Positions 7,881 to 15,270 of a DNA stretch of 64,000 bases are shown piece by piece; within the stretch, counting starts at the first letter, position 1; each line of letters begins with the position of its first letter. This DNA is from J027 sp034437655 (lineage in GTDB: Bacteria; Chloroflexota; Anaerolineae; Aggregatilineales; J027), in the NCBI GenBank assembly GCA_034437655.1, contig DAOTTU010000001.1, positions 11,669-75,668 of the forward strand. Reading direction: 5' to 3'. The notes beneath the pieces are model-generated. The model did no database searches and was not told the DNA's origin. It worked only from the letters and a program-made list of their open reading frames with translations. A program made the position numbers and the translations under genes.

Positions 7881-8543
7881 CTAACGGTGACAAATCCAGC
7901 AGCCATCAAGACGATCAACGTTAATGTTCTGTTCTTCGACGAGTTGCAAGCCAAATTCTTCCTGGTTTGCGGGCGGTTCGTAATCGAAGTTGTAAACCTC
8001 CGACACGGGACGAATAAACTGCTCCGGTGCCCAGTGGCAGTCCAAGCACCACGACATGGTCATATTTTCTGCCTGCCACACCAACGGCATTTCGTTCACC
8101 GGGCCATGACAAGTTTCGCAAGCGAAGCCCACATTTACATGTGCGCTATGGTTGAAATACACGTGGCCTGCAAGGTCATGCACTCGGTTCCATTCCAACC
8201 GTTCGCCCGTTTCCAAGTAGCTTGTACGCACGGGTTCCAGCAGTTCGCTGTAGGTTGCAATCTGCGAATGGCAGGTCATGCAAGTGTGTGTATGTGGAAT
8301 ACCACCATACGGTCCTTGTTCGGCCGATTTGTGGCAATAGATACATTCGATGTTCAGAACGTCGCTATGCAACTCATGGCTAAAACGAACCGGTTGTTCG
8401 ATCGCGATACCAACGGGTGCTCTGGTATATGGTGAGCGGTTTTGCACCAGTAGTAGTGCAACGCCGACCACAACCACCAGCAGCCCCCCCAGCAAACTCA
8501 GTCGAGCGATGGTGTTGGCAGAGGGATTGAATAGTTGTGACAT
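7881..8543 (-). CDS. actA: Alternative complex III pentahaem cytochrome c, ActA
   Basis: A 220-residue protein with one N-terminal membrane helix (about 13-33) and five CXXCH motifs: CIYCH 67, CMTCH 88, CETCH 142, CLDCH 166 and CWICH 215, the last ending one residue before the stop. This is the pentahaem subunit that carries electrons within ACIII on the periplasmic side. It is the first act gene. The ATG at 8543 is preferred over an upstream TTG at 8570 because GGGGTGA lies just upstream and the protein then begins directly before the membrane anchor. Confidence 0.93.
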   Translation of the reverse strand: MSQLFNPSANTIARLSLLGGLLVVVVGVALLLVQNRSPYTRAPVGIAIEQPVRFSHELHSDVLNIECIYCHKSAEQGPYGGIPHTHTCMTCHSQIATYSELLEPVRTSYLETGERLEWNRVHDLAGHVYFNHSAHVNVGFACETCHGPVNEMPLVWQAENMTMSWCLDCHWAPEQFIRPVSEVYNFDYEPPANQEEFGLQLVEEQNINVDRLDGCWICHR

Positions 8544-8841
8544 GTCACCCCAATCTAGCTCAGTAGACAAAAATCGACTATTGGGAGTCTTTCTCCCAGC
8601 TCTCTATTGCTATGCTATTGCGTTGACGATGATGTAGTGGTGACAGTGATGTGATGTCGGTCGTTGATGTGTGATGGTCAATAAATAACGTAGTAATTTT
8701 CACCGTCTTAGGTGTTGATTAAAATGATACGGCACGGGGCACAGACATACCAATGACTATTGTCACGTACACGCATGGCAGAATGTAATCTCCAACGTAT
8801 TTCAAACAGCCAGAAACGCCTGAATTTTCGTACTATTACAT
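8544..8841 (-). promoter_or_regulatory. act operon upstream region with a weak candidate promoter
   Basis: A non-coding stretch between actA and the MITE. Read on the minus strand it holds TTGGTA (8748-8753), an 18-bp spacer and TATCAT (8724-8729), a plausible sigma-70 promoter giving a leader of about 170 bases. Closer to actA the plus strand is rich in short GTGATG/GATGTG repeats (about 8628-8672). Nothing else is recognised. Confidence 0.35.
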
Positions 8842-8992
8842 CAATACCTTCGCCAAAAATCAGCATGGTAGAAAAAATGACCATTTTGGCGGAAATTTGA
8901 TACGTCATGAGCTTTTGTGAACCCAATTTTCGCGCCATTCATTACGTTTTCCAGCGAGTTCTACCCAAATTTCAAAATTGGCGAAGGTATTG
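8842..8992. mobile_element. 151-bp MITE-like element with terminal inverted repeats
   Basis: The ends are CAATACCTTCGCCAA (8842-8856) and its exact reverse complement TTGGCGAAGGTATTG (8978-8992). The element is bracketed by TTACAT on both sides (8836-8841 and 8993-8998), which looks like a 6-bp target-site duplication. A sub-terminal hairpin (CGCCAAAA near the left end with TTTTGGCG around 8885) is also present. It has no coding capacity, so it would depend on a transposase elsewhere. A second copy, inverted, begins at 63890 and matches at 110 of 111 overlapping positions. It sits in the region upstream of actA. Confidence 0.85.
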
Positions 8993-9048
8993 TTACATAA
9001 GAGGCGTGATTGCTAATTTTTTGAATGAGCGGGCTATATGTGTAACGT

Positions 9049-9250
9049 TAACATTTGTGACGGCCGAGAGAAATGCCCCATGCAAGCGCTCCTTTATCCA
9101 TCAGGTCTGCACGCTCGCATAAGTGCTTGGTACGGTGCTGTTTTGCAGCCTTACGTCAATAGCTATAAAACCCAGAAGCGGCATCATATGTCATGTTGCA
9201 GAAATATCAACTGGCTGGCATGGTGTTGAATATGACATTTGTCATCATCT
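9049..9250 (-). promoter_or_regulatory. Operator-like sites upstream of act, matching those upstream of pufB
   Basis: TGACATTTGTCA at 9233-9244 (5-bp inverted repeat, 2-bp spacer) continues into TCATCT exactly as the copy at 1228-1245 does; 16 of 18 positions agree. TAACATTTGTG at 9049-9059 is identical to 1203-1213. On the minus strand the order is the same in both places: palindrome, then the related site, then act or puf. It could instead serve the divergent sat gene. Regulator unknown. Confidence 0.45.
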
Positions 9251-9326
9251 TTTCCTTTTCAGGTCGCGGACTACAAAGCGCCCTACCCTTACACCTCACC
9301 CCAAATTGGGCAAAGACTTTTATAAT

Positions 9327-9368
9327 TTGCACAACATGACTTGCAAACCTTGCAAAAACTTTGCAAAA
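9327..9368 (+). repeat. Four TTGCA iterons in the sat upstream region
   Basis: TTGCA occurs at 9327, 9341, 9350 and 9361, three times extended to TTGCAAA, immediately after a TATAAT hexamer at 9321-9326 and about 45 bases before the sat start. Phased short repeats at this position could bind a repressor, but the region is AT-rich and chance is not excluded. No good -35 is seen 17 bp upstream of the TATAAT. Confidence 0.3.
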
Positions 9369-9411
9369 TCCCACGGTCAAATTCAATCATCAAGGACTAA
9401 GGATACAATTT

Positions 9412-11145
9412 ATGAGCAGCACAACGCTTATCTCACCTTATGGTGGCACGCTCGTTGACCTTCGCGTCGACGAACAAGAATACGAGGCGCTTAAAAAATA
9501 TGCTGGCAAGCTGAAGTCTATTCAGTTGAGCCAACGTGAAATTCATGACCTCGAACTACTCGCTGTGGGTGCCTTTTCCCCATTAGATCGCTTTATGGGA
9601 GAAGATGACCACCAGAGTGTGCTGGACAACGTAACCCTCGCAGATGGGACTGTTTGGCCCATGCCCATTGTGCTCTCAGTGACAGAAGACGATGACATTG
9701 ATGTTGGGATGGAAATTGCCCTGCGCGACCGTAAGAATCGCATTCTGGCAATTATGGAAGTCGAAGAAAAATACACCTGGGATGTGAAAGAAACCGCGCA
9801 AAAGGTATTCGGCACACTCGATGAGCGCCACCCCACTGTCGCAGAAATGTACAACTGGGGCAAATTCTTGATTTCCGGGGCGTTGAAGGTTCTCGAAATC
9901 CCACAACATAACGATTTTCAAGATGTTCGCCGCACACCGGCCGAAACCCGCGAAGTGCTGGAATCCTATGGGCATCAGAACGTGGTCGCTTTCCAAACCC
10001 GCAACCCCATGCACCGTGTCCATGAAGAACTCACCAAGCGTGCGATTGCCGCAGTCGATGGTGTGCTGTTGCTGCACCCGGTGGTCGGTATGACAAAGCC
10101 CGGCGACGTGGACTACTACACCCGTGTACGCACCTACAAAGCGTTGACTGCAAACTATTATGAACCCGATCGCATTTGCTTGAGCCTATTGCCGCTGGCA
10201 ATGCGCATGGGTGGCCCGCGTGAAGCGCTGTGGCATGCAATCATCCGCCGCAACTATGGCGCGAATCATCTGATTGTCGGGCGTGACCACGCCGGCCCGG
10301 GCAAAGATTCAAACGGCAACCCGATTTACGGTCCATACGACGCGCAGGATATGGTCAGTCAATATGAAGACAAGATCGGCGTGAAGATGGTCCCCTTCGC
10401 CTGGATGACCTACCTACCCGACGAAGATCGTTATGAAGAAGCCTCCCAAATTGATGAAGGCACCCGCACCCTCTCGATAAGTGGCACACAGGTTCGTGAA
10501 GACTATCTTGGTAAGGGTGTAGCACTGCCAGAATGGTTCACCCGCCCAGAAGTGGCTGAAATCCTTATTGAAACATATCCACCTGCGCATCGGCGTGGTT
10601 TGTGCATCTGGTTCACAGGTTTGAGCGGTTCTGGTAAATCTACAACAGCCGATCTGCTTACCTCAATGGTGTTAGAACACGGACGGCAGGTAACCGTGCT
10701 TGATGGTGACGTCGTACGTACCCATCTATCGAAGGGGCTAGGCTTCAGCAAGGCCGACCGTGACATCAACATTCGACGTATTGGCTTTGTTGCTGCGGAA
10801 ATTGTGCGGCATGGTGGGATCGTCATTTGTGCAGCAGTGAGCCCCTATCGCGCTACCCGCAACGAGGTCCGTTCGATGATGCCAGAAGGCGCATTCGTTG
10901 AGGTCTTCGTAGACACACCGTTGGAAGTTTGTGAAGAGCGTGACACGAAGGGACTTTATGCCAAGGCCCGTCGCGGTGAAATCAAGGACTTCACTGGCAT
11001 TGACGACCCCTACGAAGAACCACACAGTCCAGAATTCCGCCTGACTACTACCGACACATCTTCACGTCAGAATGCAGAAACGATCTTGCAACATCTCATT
11101 AAACATGGCTACTTCAAGCTGCCAGAACCAGAAATGGCATTCTAG
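9412..11145 (+). CDS. sat/cysC: Bifunctional sulfate adenylyltransferase / adenylylsulfate kinase
   Basis: A 577-residue fusion. The N-terminal part (about 1-385) is ATP sulfurylase, with the nucleotide-binding QTRNPMHRVHEE and GRDHAGPGKD motifs. The C-terminal part (about 390-577) is APS kinase, with P-loop GLSGSGKST and FVDTPLEVCE. Together they convert sulfate and ATP to APS and then PAPS in the cytosol. Start: ATG 9412 with AAGGA about 8 bases upstream; the frame stays open to 9361 but that part reads through the TTGCA repeats and is not conserved. It stands alone, divergent from act; no reductase genes are adjacent. A hairpin follows at 11185. Confidence 0.94.
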   Translation: MSSTTLISPYGGTLVDLRVDEQEYEALKKYAGKLKSIQLSQREIHDLELLAVGAFSPLDRFMGEDDHQSVLDNVTLADGTVWPMPIVLSVTEDDDIDVGMEIALRDRKNRILAIMEVEEKYTWDVKETAQKVFGTLDERHPTVAEMYNWGKFLISGALKVLEIPQHNDFQDVRRTPAETREVLESYGHQNVVAFQTRNPMHRVHEELTKRAIAAVDGVLLLHPVVGMTKPGDVDYYTRVRTYKALTANYYEPDRICLSLLPLAMRMGGPREALWHAIIRRNYGANHLIVGRDHAGPGKDSNGNPIYGPYDAQDMVSQYEDKIGVKMVPFAWMTYLPDEDRYEEASQIDEGTRTLSISGTQVREDYLGKGVALPEWFTRPEVAEILIETYPPAHRRGLCIWFTGLSGSGKSTTADLLTSMVLEHGRQVTVLDGDVVRTHLSKGLGFSKADRDINIRRIGFVAAEIVRHGGIVICAAVSPYRATRNEVRSMMPEGAFVEVFVDTPLEVCEERDTKGLYAKARRGEIKDFTGIDDPYEEPHSPEFRLTTTDTSSRQNAETILQHLIKHGYFKLPEPEMAF

Positions 11146-11184
11146 AATCCATTTCCAAAAAACAAATACCACCCCGCTTTGCAG

Positions 11185-11203
11185 AGGAGGCCACGTGCCT
11201 CCT
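11185..11203 (+). terminator. Probable intrinsic terminator after sat/cysC
   Basis: AGGAGGC (11185-11191) and GCCTCCT (11197-11203) form a perfect 7-bp stem with a 5-nt loop, 40 bases after the stop codon. The following TATTAT is only moderately T-rich. Confidence 0.6.
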
Positions 11204-11375
11204 TATTATCTGTCACCGGTTTATCCCAAATACAGCTCCCCCAAAGATATGCGGTATAGATACAATAGGAAATTGATGCCAACTCGCGATCAGTGCATAT
11301 TCATGCTATTATGAGGCTGTAGGTTTATTGCGAACTGCTTCGCCATTTGTAGGTCATTTAACGAGATGAAACGCC

Positions 11376-12530
11376 GTGAAACTTGATATTGCCAGTTTAG
11401 AAGCCAATCCCCTCGTAAAATGGAGTATCATTACCCTATCTGTTGCCTTTGGTGCCGGGCTGTTTGTGTGGTTCTTCACCCAGCTAGACACAGAAGGTAA
11501 CAACCTCGGCATTGACCTTATCTTCTATGCCTTTCGCGGATGGGATATTCATTACCACGTAGTCAATGGGCTACGCAACCCACCCTGGAGTGTGTTGGTA
11601 CTGATCCCGTTCGGCGCATTACTTCCCGACACCGCATCCTGGGGGTTACTGGCATACGCGACCCTCATTGGCTTAATTCTTAGTGTGCCCGGCAATCAAC
11701 CAAAGTGGAAATTTAACCTCTCCATCATCCTGCTTGTTACTGCGTTTCCGACACTGCGCGTTATCGCTGACGCGCAACTTGAAATACTGGTGATTGGCGG
11801 TATTCTCGCCACTGTCTATGGTCTAGCACACCAGAACCCTTACGCGCTGGCATTGGGGAGCTTGTTTGCGACTACTAAACCTCAAGCCGTTTTCGTGCTG
11901 ATGCCGATTGTGGGCATTTACATGTTGCTGAACTGGCCACGCAAGACCTTTTTCCAAGCGGTTGCGCTGGTCGGTGCTGTGGTCATTCCAACGATGTTGT
12001 GGCGCGGCGAAGAGTGGCTTGCAGCAGTAGAAGGCACCTATCAACGTGGTGGCTTGATTGACATCAGCATGTCGGCGGCGCTCCACAGGATGGAATTCGT
12101 TCCGATACCGATCATCTATATCATTTTGGCAACATTCTTTCTTGCGACGATGTGGATGGTCTGGATAAGCGACCGTAGCATTAGCCGCGAAAAAGCTGCG
12201 TTTCTCAGTGCTGCGTCGATGTTGCTTGCGCCATATACGGCCGGCAACAGTGTTTTGATTGTGCTGGCTGTCGGGATTGTTTCTCTCTTACGGCGGCGAT
12301 TGTTGATTGCTTTGCTCATATTTGCAGTCACCAACTCGTTCTACTACTTCAATCAGCCAGAGAATGCCACATGGTTTGCCTACTTCTGGACAACATATCT
12401 GCTTGCTAATTGGCTCATCCTTGCCTGGGACATTTATCAGGTCGAAGTGCGCAAAAGTCAGGAAACAGCGGTCGATTCCACTGGCCCAACGCCTGTACCA
12501 AACCATCAGCATGTACCACACAGCAGTTAA
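11376..12530 (+). CDS. GT87-like (DUF2029) multi-pass membrane protein
   Basis: A 384-residue protein with about nine to ten membrane helices. An early loop carries FYAFRGWDIHYHVVNG, followed by NPPWSVLVLIPFGALLP, the layout of GT-C type glycosyltransferases in which a periplasmic acidic loop follows helix 1. Proteins of this kind transfer mannose or arabinose from polyprenol-phosphate donors; the substrate here is unknown. The GTG start at 11376 is the first in frame; a nearby ATG at 11366 is in another frame and stops at once. It is a single gene, followed by the aromatic operon's promoter. Confidence 0.7.
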   Translation: MKLDIASLEANPLVKWSIITLSVAFGAGLFVWFFTQLDTEGNNLGIDLIFYAFRGWDIHYHVVNGLRNPPWSVLVLIPFGALLPDTASWGLLAYATLIGLILSVPGNQPKWKFNLSIILLVTAFPTLRVIADAQLEILVIGGILATVYGLAHQNPYALALGSLFATTKPQAVFVLMPIVGIYMLLNWPRKTFFQAVALVGAVVIPTMLWRGEEWLAAVEGTYQRGGLIDISMSAALHRMEFVPIPIIYIILATFFLATMWMVWISDRSISREKAAFLSAASMLLAPYTAGNSVLIVLAVGIVSLLRRRLLIALLIFAVTNSFYYFNQPENATWFAYFWTTYLLANWLILAWDIYQVEVRKSQETAVDSTGPTPVPNHQHVPHSS

Positions 12531-12577
12531 TGCTCCTCGAGAATTGTATTGGTTAACGAAACTTTAGGATCAATTTG

Positions 12578-12606
12578 TTGACGCTTTTCTTAACCCGTGC
12601 TATCCT
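12578..12606 (+). promoter_or_regulatory. Sigma-70 type promoter of the aromatic operon
   Basis: TTGACG (12578-12583), a 17-bp spacer and TATCCT (12601-12606), with an extended -10 TG dinucleotide one base before the hexamer. Transcription would begin near 12613, just before the leader peptide gene, leaving about 265 bases of untranslated leader before aroH. Confidence 0.65.
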
Positions 12607-12639
12607 CACTATCACTTGACCAATTGAATGAGGTTTTTT

Positions 12640-12783
12640 GTGCGTACTCTAGCTGCTACCAAAACTGTGAAATTTGATAATTTTACACCTGCGACCACTG
12701 TCGACAGCAGCTGGCAGTTTTTTGGTTTCTTTTATTTTTACTACTTTAGCAGCCCCACCAAGCGGAGACCCCTGCGCACCTAA
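12640..12783 (+). CDS. Aromatic-rich leader peptide of the aro operon attenuator
   Basis: A 47-codon open frame starting at GTG 12640, with GAGG (12630-12633) six bases upstream; an in-frame ATG at 12628 without a ribosome site would add four residues. The peptide contains the run WQFFGFFYFYYF (codons 12712-12747): one Trp, six Phe and three Tyr in twelve residues, then SSPTKRRPLRT and TAA. Such runs are the hallmark of leader peptides at which ribosomes stall when the charged tRNAs are scarce. A terminator hairpin follows 30 bases after the stop, and the first downstream gene is chorismate mutase. I infer that the peptide itself has no function beyond sensing Phe/Tyr (and Trp) supply. Confidence 0.82.
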   Translation: MRTLAATKTVKFDNFTPATTVDSSWQFFGFFYFYYFSSPTKRRPLRT

Positions 12784-12848
12784 ACGGTCAAGTTTAGCAG
12801 ATAAGACAGCAACAGCACGGCGTCTCCCATCAGGCGCGGTGCTTTTTT
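12764..12848 (+). terminator. Attenuator: competing antiterminator and intrinsic terminator before aroH
   Basis: The terminator stem is AGCACGGCG (12814-12822) with CGCGGTGCT (12835-12843), one mismatch in nine pairs, then six T. GGAGAC at 12764-12769, inside the end of the leader gene, can pair instead with GTCTCC at 12822-12827 in the terminator's left arm and loop; GCACC at 12776-12780 can pair with the right arm. A ribosome stalled on the aromatic codons would leave 12764-12769 free (readthrough), whereas one reaching the stop at 12783 would cover it (termination). A further hairpin ACTGTC/GGCAGT followed by T's (12697-12723) could be the pause structure. Confidence 0.72.
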
Positions 12849-12875
12849 GTTGTCTGGAACCAGAAAGAGGGCATT

Positions 12876-13325
12876 ATGGAGAATGTTACACCATCGGAAG
12901 AACAGTTGATTTGTCGGGGGATTCGCGGGGCAACCACCTGCGCGGAAAATACCCGCGAATCAATCCTTGACGCCACCCGCGAACTGCTGATGGCCATTAT
13001 TAAACTAAACGGCATCCGGCCAGAGGACGTCGGCAGTGCATTCCTCACCACCACCACCGATTTAAATGCCGACTATCCTGCGGTTGGTGCCCGCCAAATT
13101 GGTTGGCATGACGTTCCGCTGCTTTGTGCCCACGAAATGAATGTTCCGCACGGCTTACCACGTTGCATCCGTGTGATGGTGATGTGGAATACTGCCAAAC
13201 CGCAGGATGAAATTGTACATGTCTATCTGCGTGAAGCAGGTAACCTGCGCCCCGACCGCTCGCTGGAAATGCCTGAACTCATCGCTGAAATTCAAAAAGA
13301 ACTACAAACTTTACCTATTGATTAA
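12876..13325 (+). CDS. aroH: Chorismate mutase, AroH type
   Basis: A 149-residue monofunctional chorismate mutase of the trimeric AroH fold, converting chorismate to prephenate for Phe and Tyr. Visible active-site elements are RGIRGATT near the start, LLCAHEMNVPHGLPRCIRV in the middle (catalytic Glu and Arg) and VYLREA. The N-terminus is extended by about ten residues relative to Bacillus AroH. The ATG at 12876 has AGAGGG upstream. First structural gene after the attenuator, 29 bp before aroF. Confidence 0.93.
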   Translation: MENVTPSEEQLICRGIRGATTCAENTRESILDATRELLMAIIKLNGIRPEDVGSAFLTTTTDLNADYPAVGARQIGWHDVPLLCAHEMNVPHGLPRCIRVMVMWNTAKPQDEIVHVYLREAGNLRPDRSLEMPELIAEIQKELQTLPID

Positions 13326-13354
13326 TTAACACCTGTCTTGAGGAGATTCTAACC

Positions 13355-14392
13355 ATGATCGTCATTATGCATTCAACCGCCAGCGCCCGTCAGATTTCCG
13401 AAGTTATCGCCCGTATCCGTGCGATGGGCTACGATGTCCATCTTTCTGAAGGTGAAGACCGCACCATCATTGGCGTTATTGGTCAGGGACGCGCCCTCGA
13501 CCGTGAACAGCTCAGCACCATGGCTGGTGTCGAAGATGTCCTGCGCGTCACCCATCCCTACAAAATCGCCAGCCGCCACTACCACCCCGACAACACCGTT
13601 TTCCCGCTGGGCAATACTCAGGTTGGCAGCAACGACTTAACCATCATTGCGGGGCCGTGTTCAGTTGAAGGGCGCAGCGAATTATTAGAAGTCGCGCACA
13701 TGGTCAAAGAAGCCGGTGCAACCGCGCTGCGTGGCGGGGCCTTCAAACCACGAACCAGCCCATACAGCTTCCAGGGGCTCGGAGAAGAGGGGTTGAAATA
13801 TCTTGCTGAAGCGCGTGAACAGACCGGCCTGCCCGTGGTTACTGAAGTCATGGACCCCAGCCTGGTGCCGCTTGTGACTCAATACGCCGACGTGCTGCAA
13901 ATCGGAGCGCGCAACATGCAGAACTACACGTTGCTGCACGCGGCCGGCGAAAGTATGCACCCGGTACTGCTCAAACGCGGCATGAGTAGCACGCTGGACG
14001 AATTGTTGCAAGCCGCCGAATACATCCTCAGCCACGGCAACATGCGTGTGATGGTCTGTGAACGTGGCATCCGCACCTTCGGCAAAGAAACCCGCAACAC
14101 CTTCGACCTCAATGCCATTGTTGCCCTCAAGCAACTCACCCACCTCCCTGTCATTGCCGACCCCAGCCACGCCACCGGAAAATGGGAATATGTTGAAGGC
14201 GTCGCGCTGGGAGCAATTGCCGCAGGTGCCGATGGCGTCATCGTAGAAGTCCATCAACAACCAGATGTCGCGCTCTCAGACGGTCGCCAATCATTGAAGC
14301 CGGCCAAATACACGGCCATGCTCGACAAAATTCGGGGGCTGGCAACGGTACTCGGGCGCAATGTCCCTGAAGCACAGCCGGTACTGACGTAA
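13355..14392 (+). CDS. aroF: 3-deoxy-7-phosphoheptulonate (DAHP) synthase, AroF/I-beta type
   Basis: A 345-residue enzyme for the first step of the shikimate pathway (PEP plus erythrose 4-phosphate). Residues 1-70 form a ferredoxin-like N-terminal domain typical of the I-beta group, often an allosteric Phe/Tyr site. The catalytic barrel follows with AGPCSVEG, GGAFKPRTSPYSFQG, LLKRGMSST, CERGIRTF and DPSHATGK. Start ATG 13355 with GAGGAG upstream. The stop overlaps the tyrA start by one base (TAATG), so the genes are coupled. Confidence 0.95.
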   Translation: MIVIMHSTASARQISEVIARIRAMGYDVHLSEGEDRTIIGVIGQGRALDREQLSTMAGVEDVLRVTHPYKIASRHYHPDNTVFPLGNTQVGSNDLTIIAGPCSVEGRSELLEVAHMVKEAGATALRGGAFKPRTSPYSFQGLGEEGLKYLAEAREQTGLPVVTEVMDPSLVPLVTQYADVLQIGARNMQNYTLLHAAGESMHPVLLKRGMSSTLDELLQAAEYILSHGNMRVMVCERGIRTFGKETRNTFDLNAIVALKQLTHLPVIADPSHATGKWEYVEGVALGAIAAGADGVIVEVHQQPDVALSDGRQSLKPAKYTAMLDKIRGLATVLGRNVPEAQPVLT

Positions 14393-15270
14393 TGAGCGAC
14401 CACAGCGACGTTGACATCGGTGACTTTCATGTCCACATCATCGGTCTGGGGTTGATGGGGGCGTCGTTGGCAATGGTATGGCGGGATAAGCTGCGCCGTA
14501 TCACTGCCGATGACTTATCTCCAGATGTGTTGTCTCATGCGTTGAACACTAATTTGATTGACGCAGCGGGCGCAACATGTTTGCCCCGCGCCGATGTTGT
14601 GGTGATCGCCGTGCCATCCGACCATATTATAGATGTTCTTGCGGGGCTCCCACTCCGCGACGGTCAGCTTGTGATCGACATCGGCAGCACAAAGGCCAAC
14701 ATCTGCGCTGCACTGGACACTCTGCCAGCGGGGGTAATGTCTGTGGGGGGGCACCCGATGTGTGGTCTGGCAGAAAACGGATACTATAATGCCGTTTCCG
14801 ACCTATACAACGGGGCACGGTTTGTATTGTGCAAAACAAACGGCACCACACCTTATGCGCAGGCCGTCGCTGAACAGTTGGCTTGCGCGGCGGGGTCAAA
14901 TCCGCTGTGGATGGATCGTGAACAGCACGACTACCTGACCGCCCTGACCAGTCACCTACCGCATCTGCTCAGTTTTGCGTTGATGCGGTTGGCGGTCGAT
15001 GTTTCGTCTGAAGATGACGCCCTCTACAAGCTGGCGGCGGGTGGCTTCGACGGTGCAACACGCCTGGCCCGTACCAACGAAAGCATGATTCGTGGGATGT
15101 TGACCACCAATATTGCTAATATTCGCAGCTTAACCGCCCGACTGCGTGAACACCTCGACCGTCTCGACACCATGCTAGAAGACCCGGCTGCTTTGGTCGA
15201 AGAACTGGCGCTTATTGTCGAAGCACGGCGACATTATTCAAGCGATTATGGTGAAAGGCCGATTGCATGA
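14392..15270 (+). CDS. tyrA: Prephenate dehydrogenase
   Basis: A 292-residue NAD(P)-dependent enzyme leading to tyrosine. The nucleotide-binding IIGLGLMGASLA is at about residue 15. IDIGSTKANIC and VGGHPMCGLAENGY follow, then LTALTSHLPHLLSFAL in the C-terminal helical dimerisation domain. No ACT domain is present, so feedback control by tyrosine would have to act elsewhere. It overlaps aroA by four bases. No prephenate dehydratase is found in the window. Confidence 0.92.
   Translation: MSDHSDVDIGDFHVHIIGLGLMGASLAMVWRDKLRRITADDLSPDVLSHALNTNLIDAAGATCLPRADVVVIAVPSDHIIDVLAGLPLRDGQLVIDIGSTKANICAALDTLPAGVMSVGGHPMCGLAENGYYNAVSDLYNGARFVLCKTNGTTPYAQAVAEQLACAAGSNPLWMDREQHDYLTALTSHLPHLLSFALMRLAVDVSSEDDALYKLAAGGFDGATRLARTNESMIRGMLTTNIANIRSLTARLREHLDRLDTMLEDPAALVEELALIVEARRHYSSDYGERPIA

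Noticed and set aside
8708..8938. 76-residue minus-strand open frame running from inside the MITE
   Set aside because: Its first third is MITE sequence and the rest is a promoter-like region; no ribosome site and no family features.
9123..9458. 111-residue plus-strand open frame before sat
   Set aside because: It runs through operator sites and TTGCA repeats into the sat start in another frame; composition is not protein-like.
12674..12970. Longer open frame overlapping the aro leader and aroH start
   Set aside because: It crosses the terminator hairpin and enters aroH out of frame. The true leader gene is in a different frame, with a ribosome site and an aromatic run.
13618..14260. Long antisense frames within aroF
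   Set aside because: High-GC shadow frames without start signals or family features.
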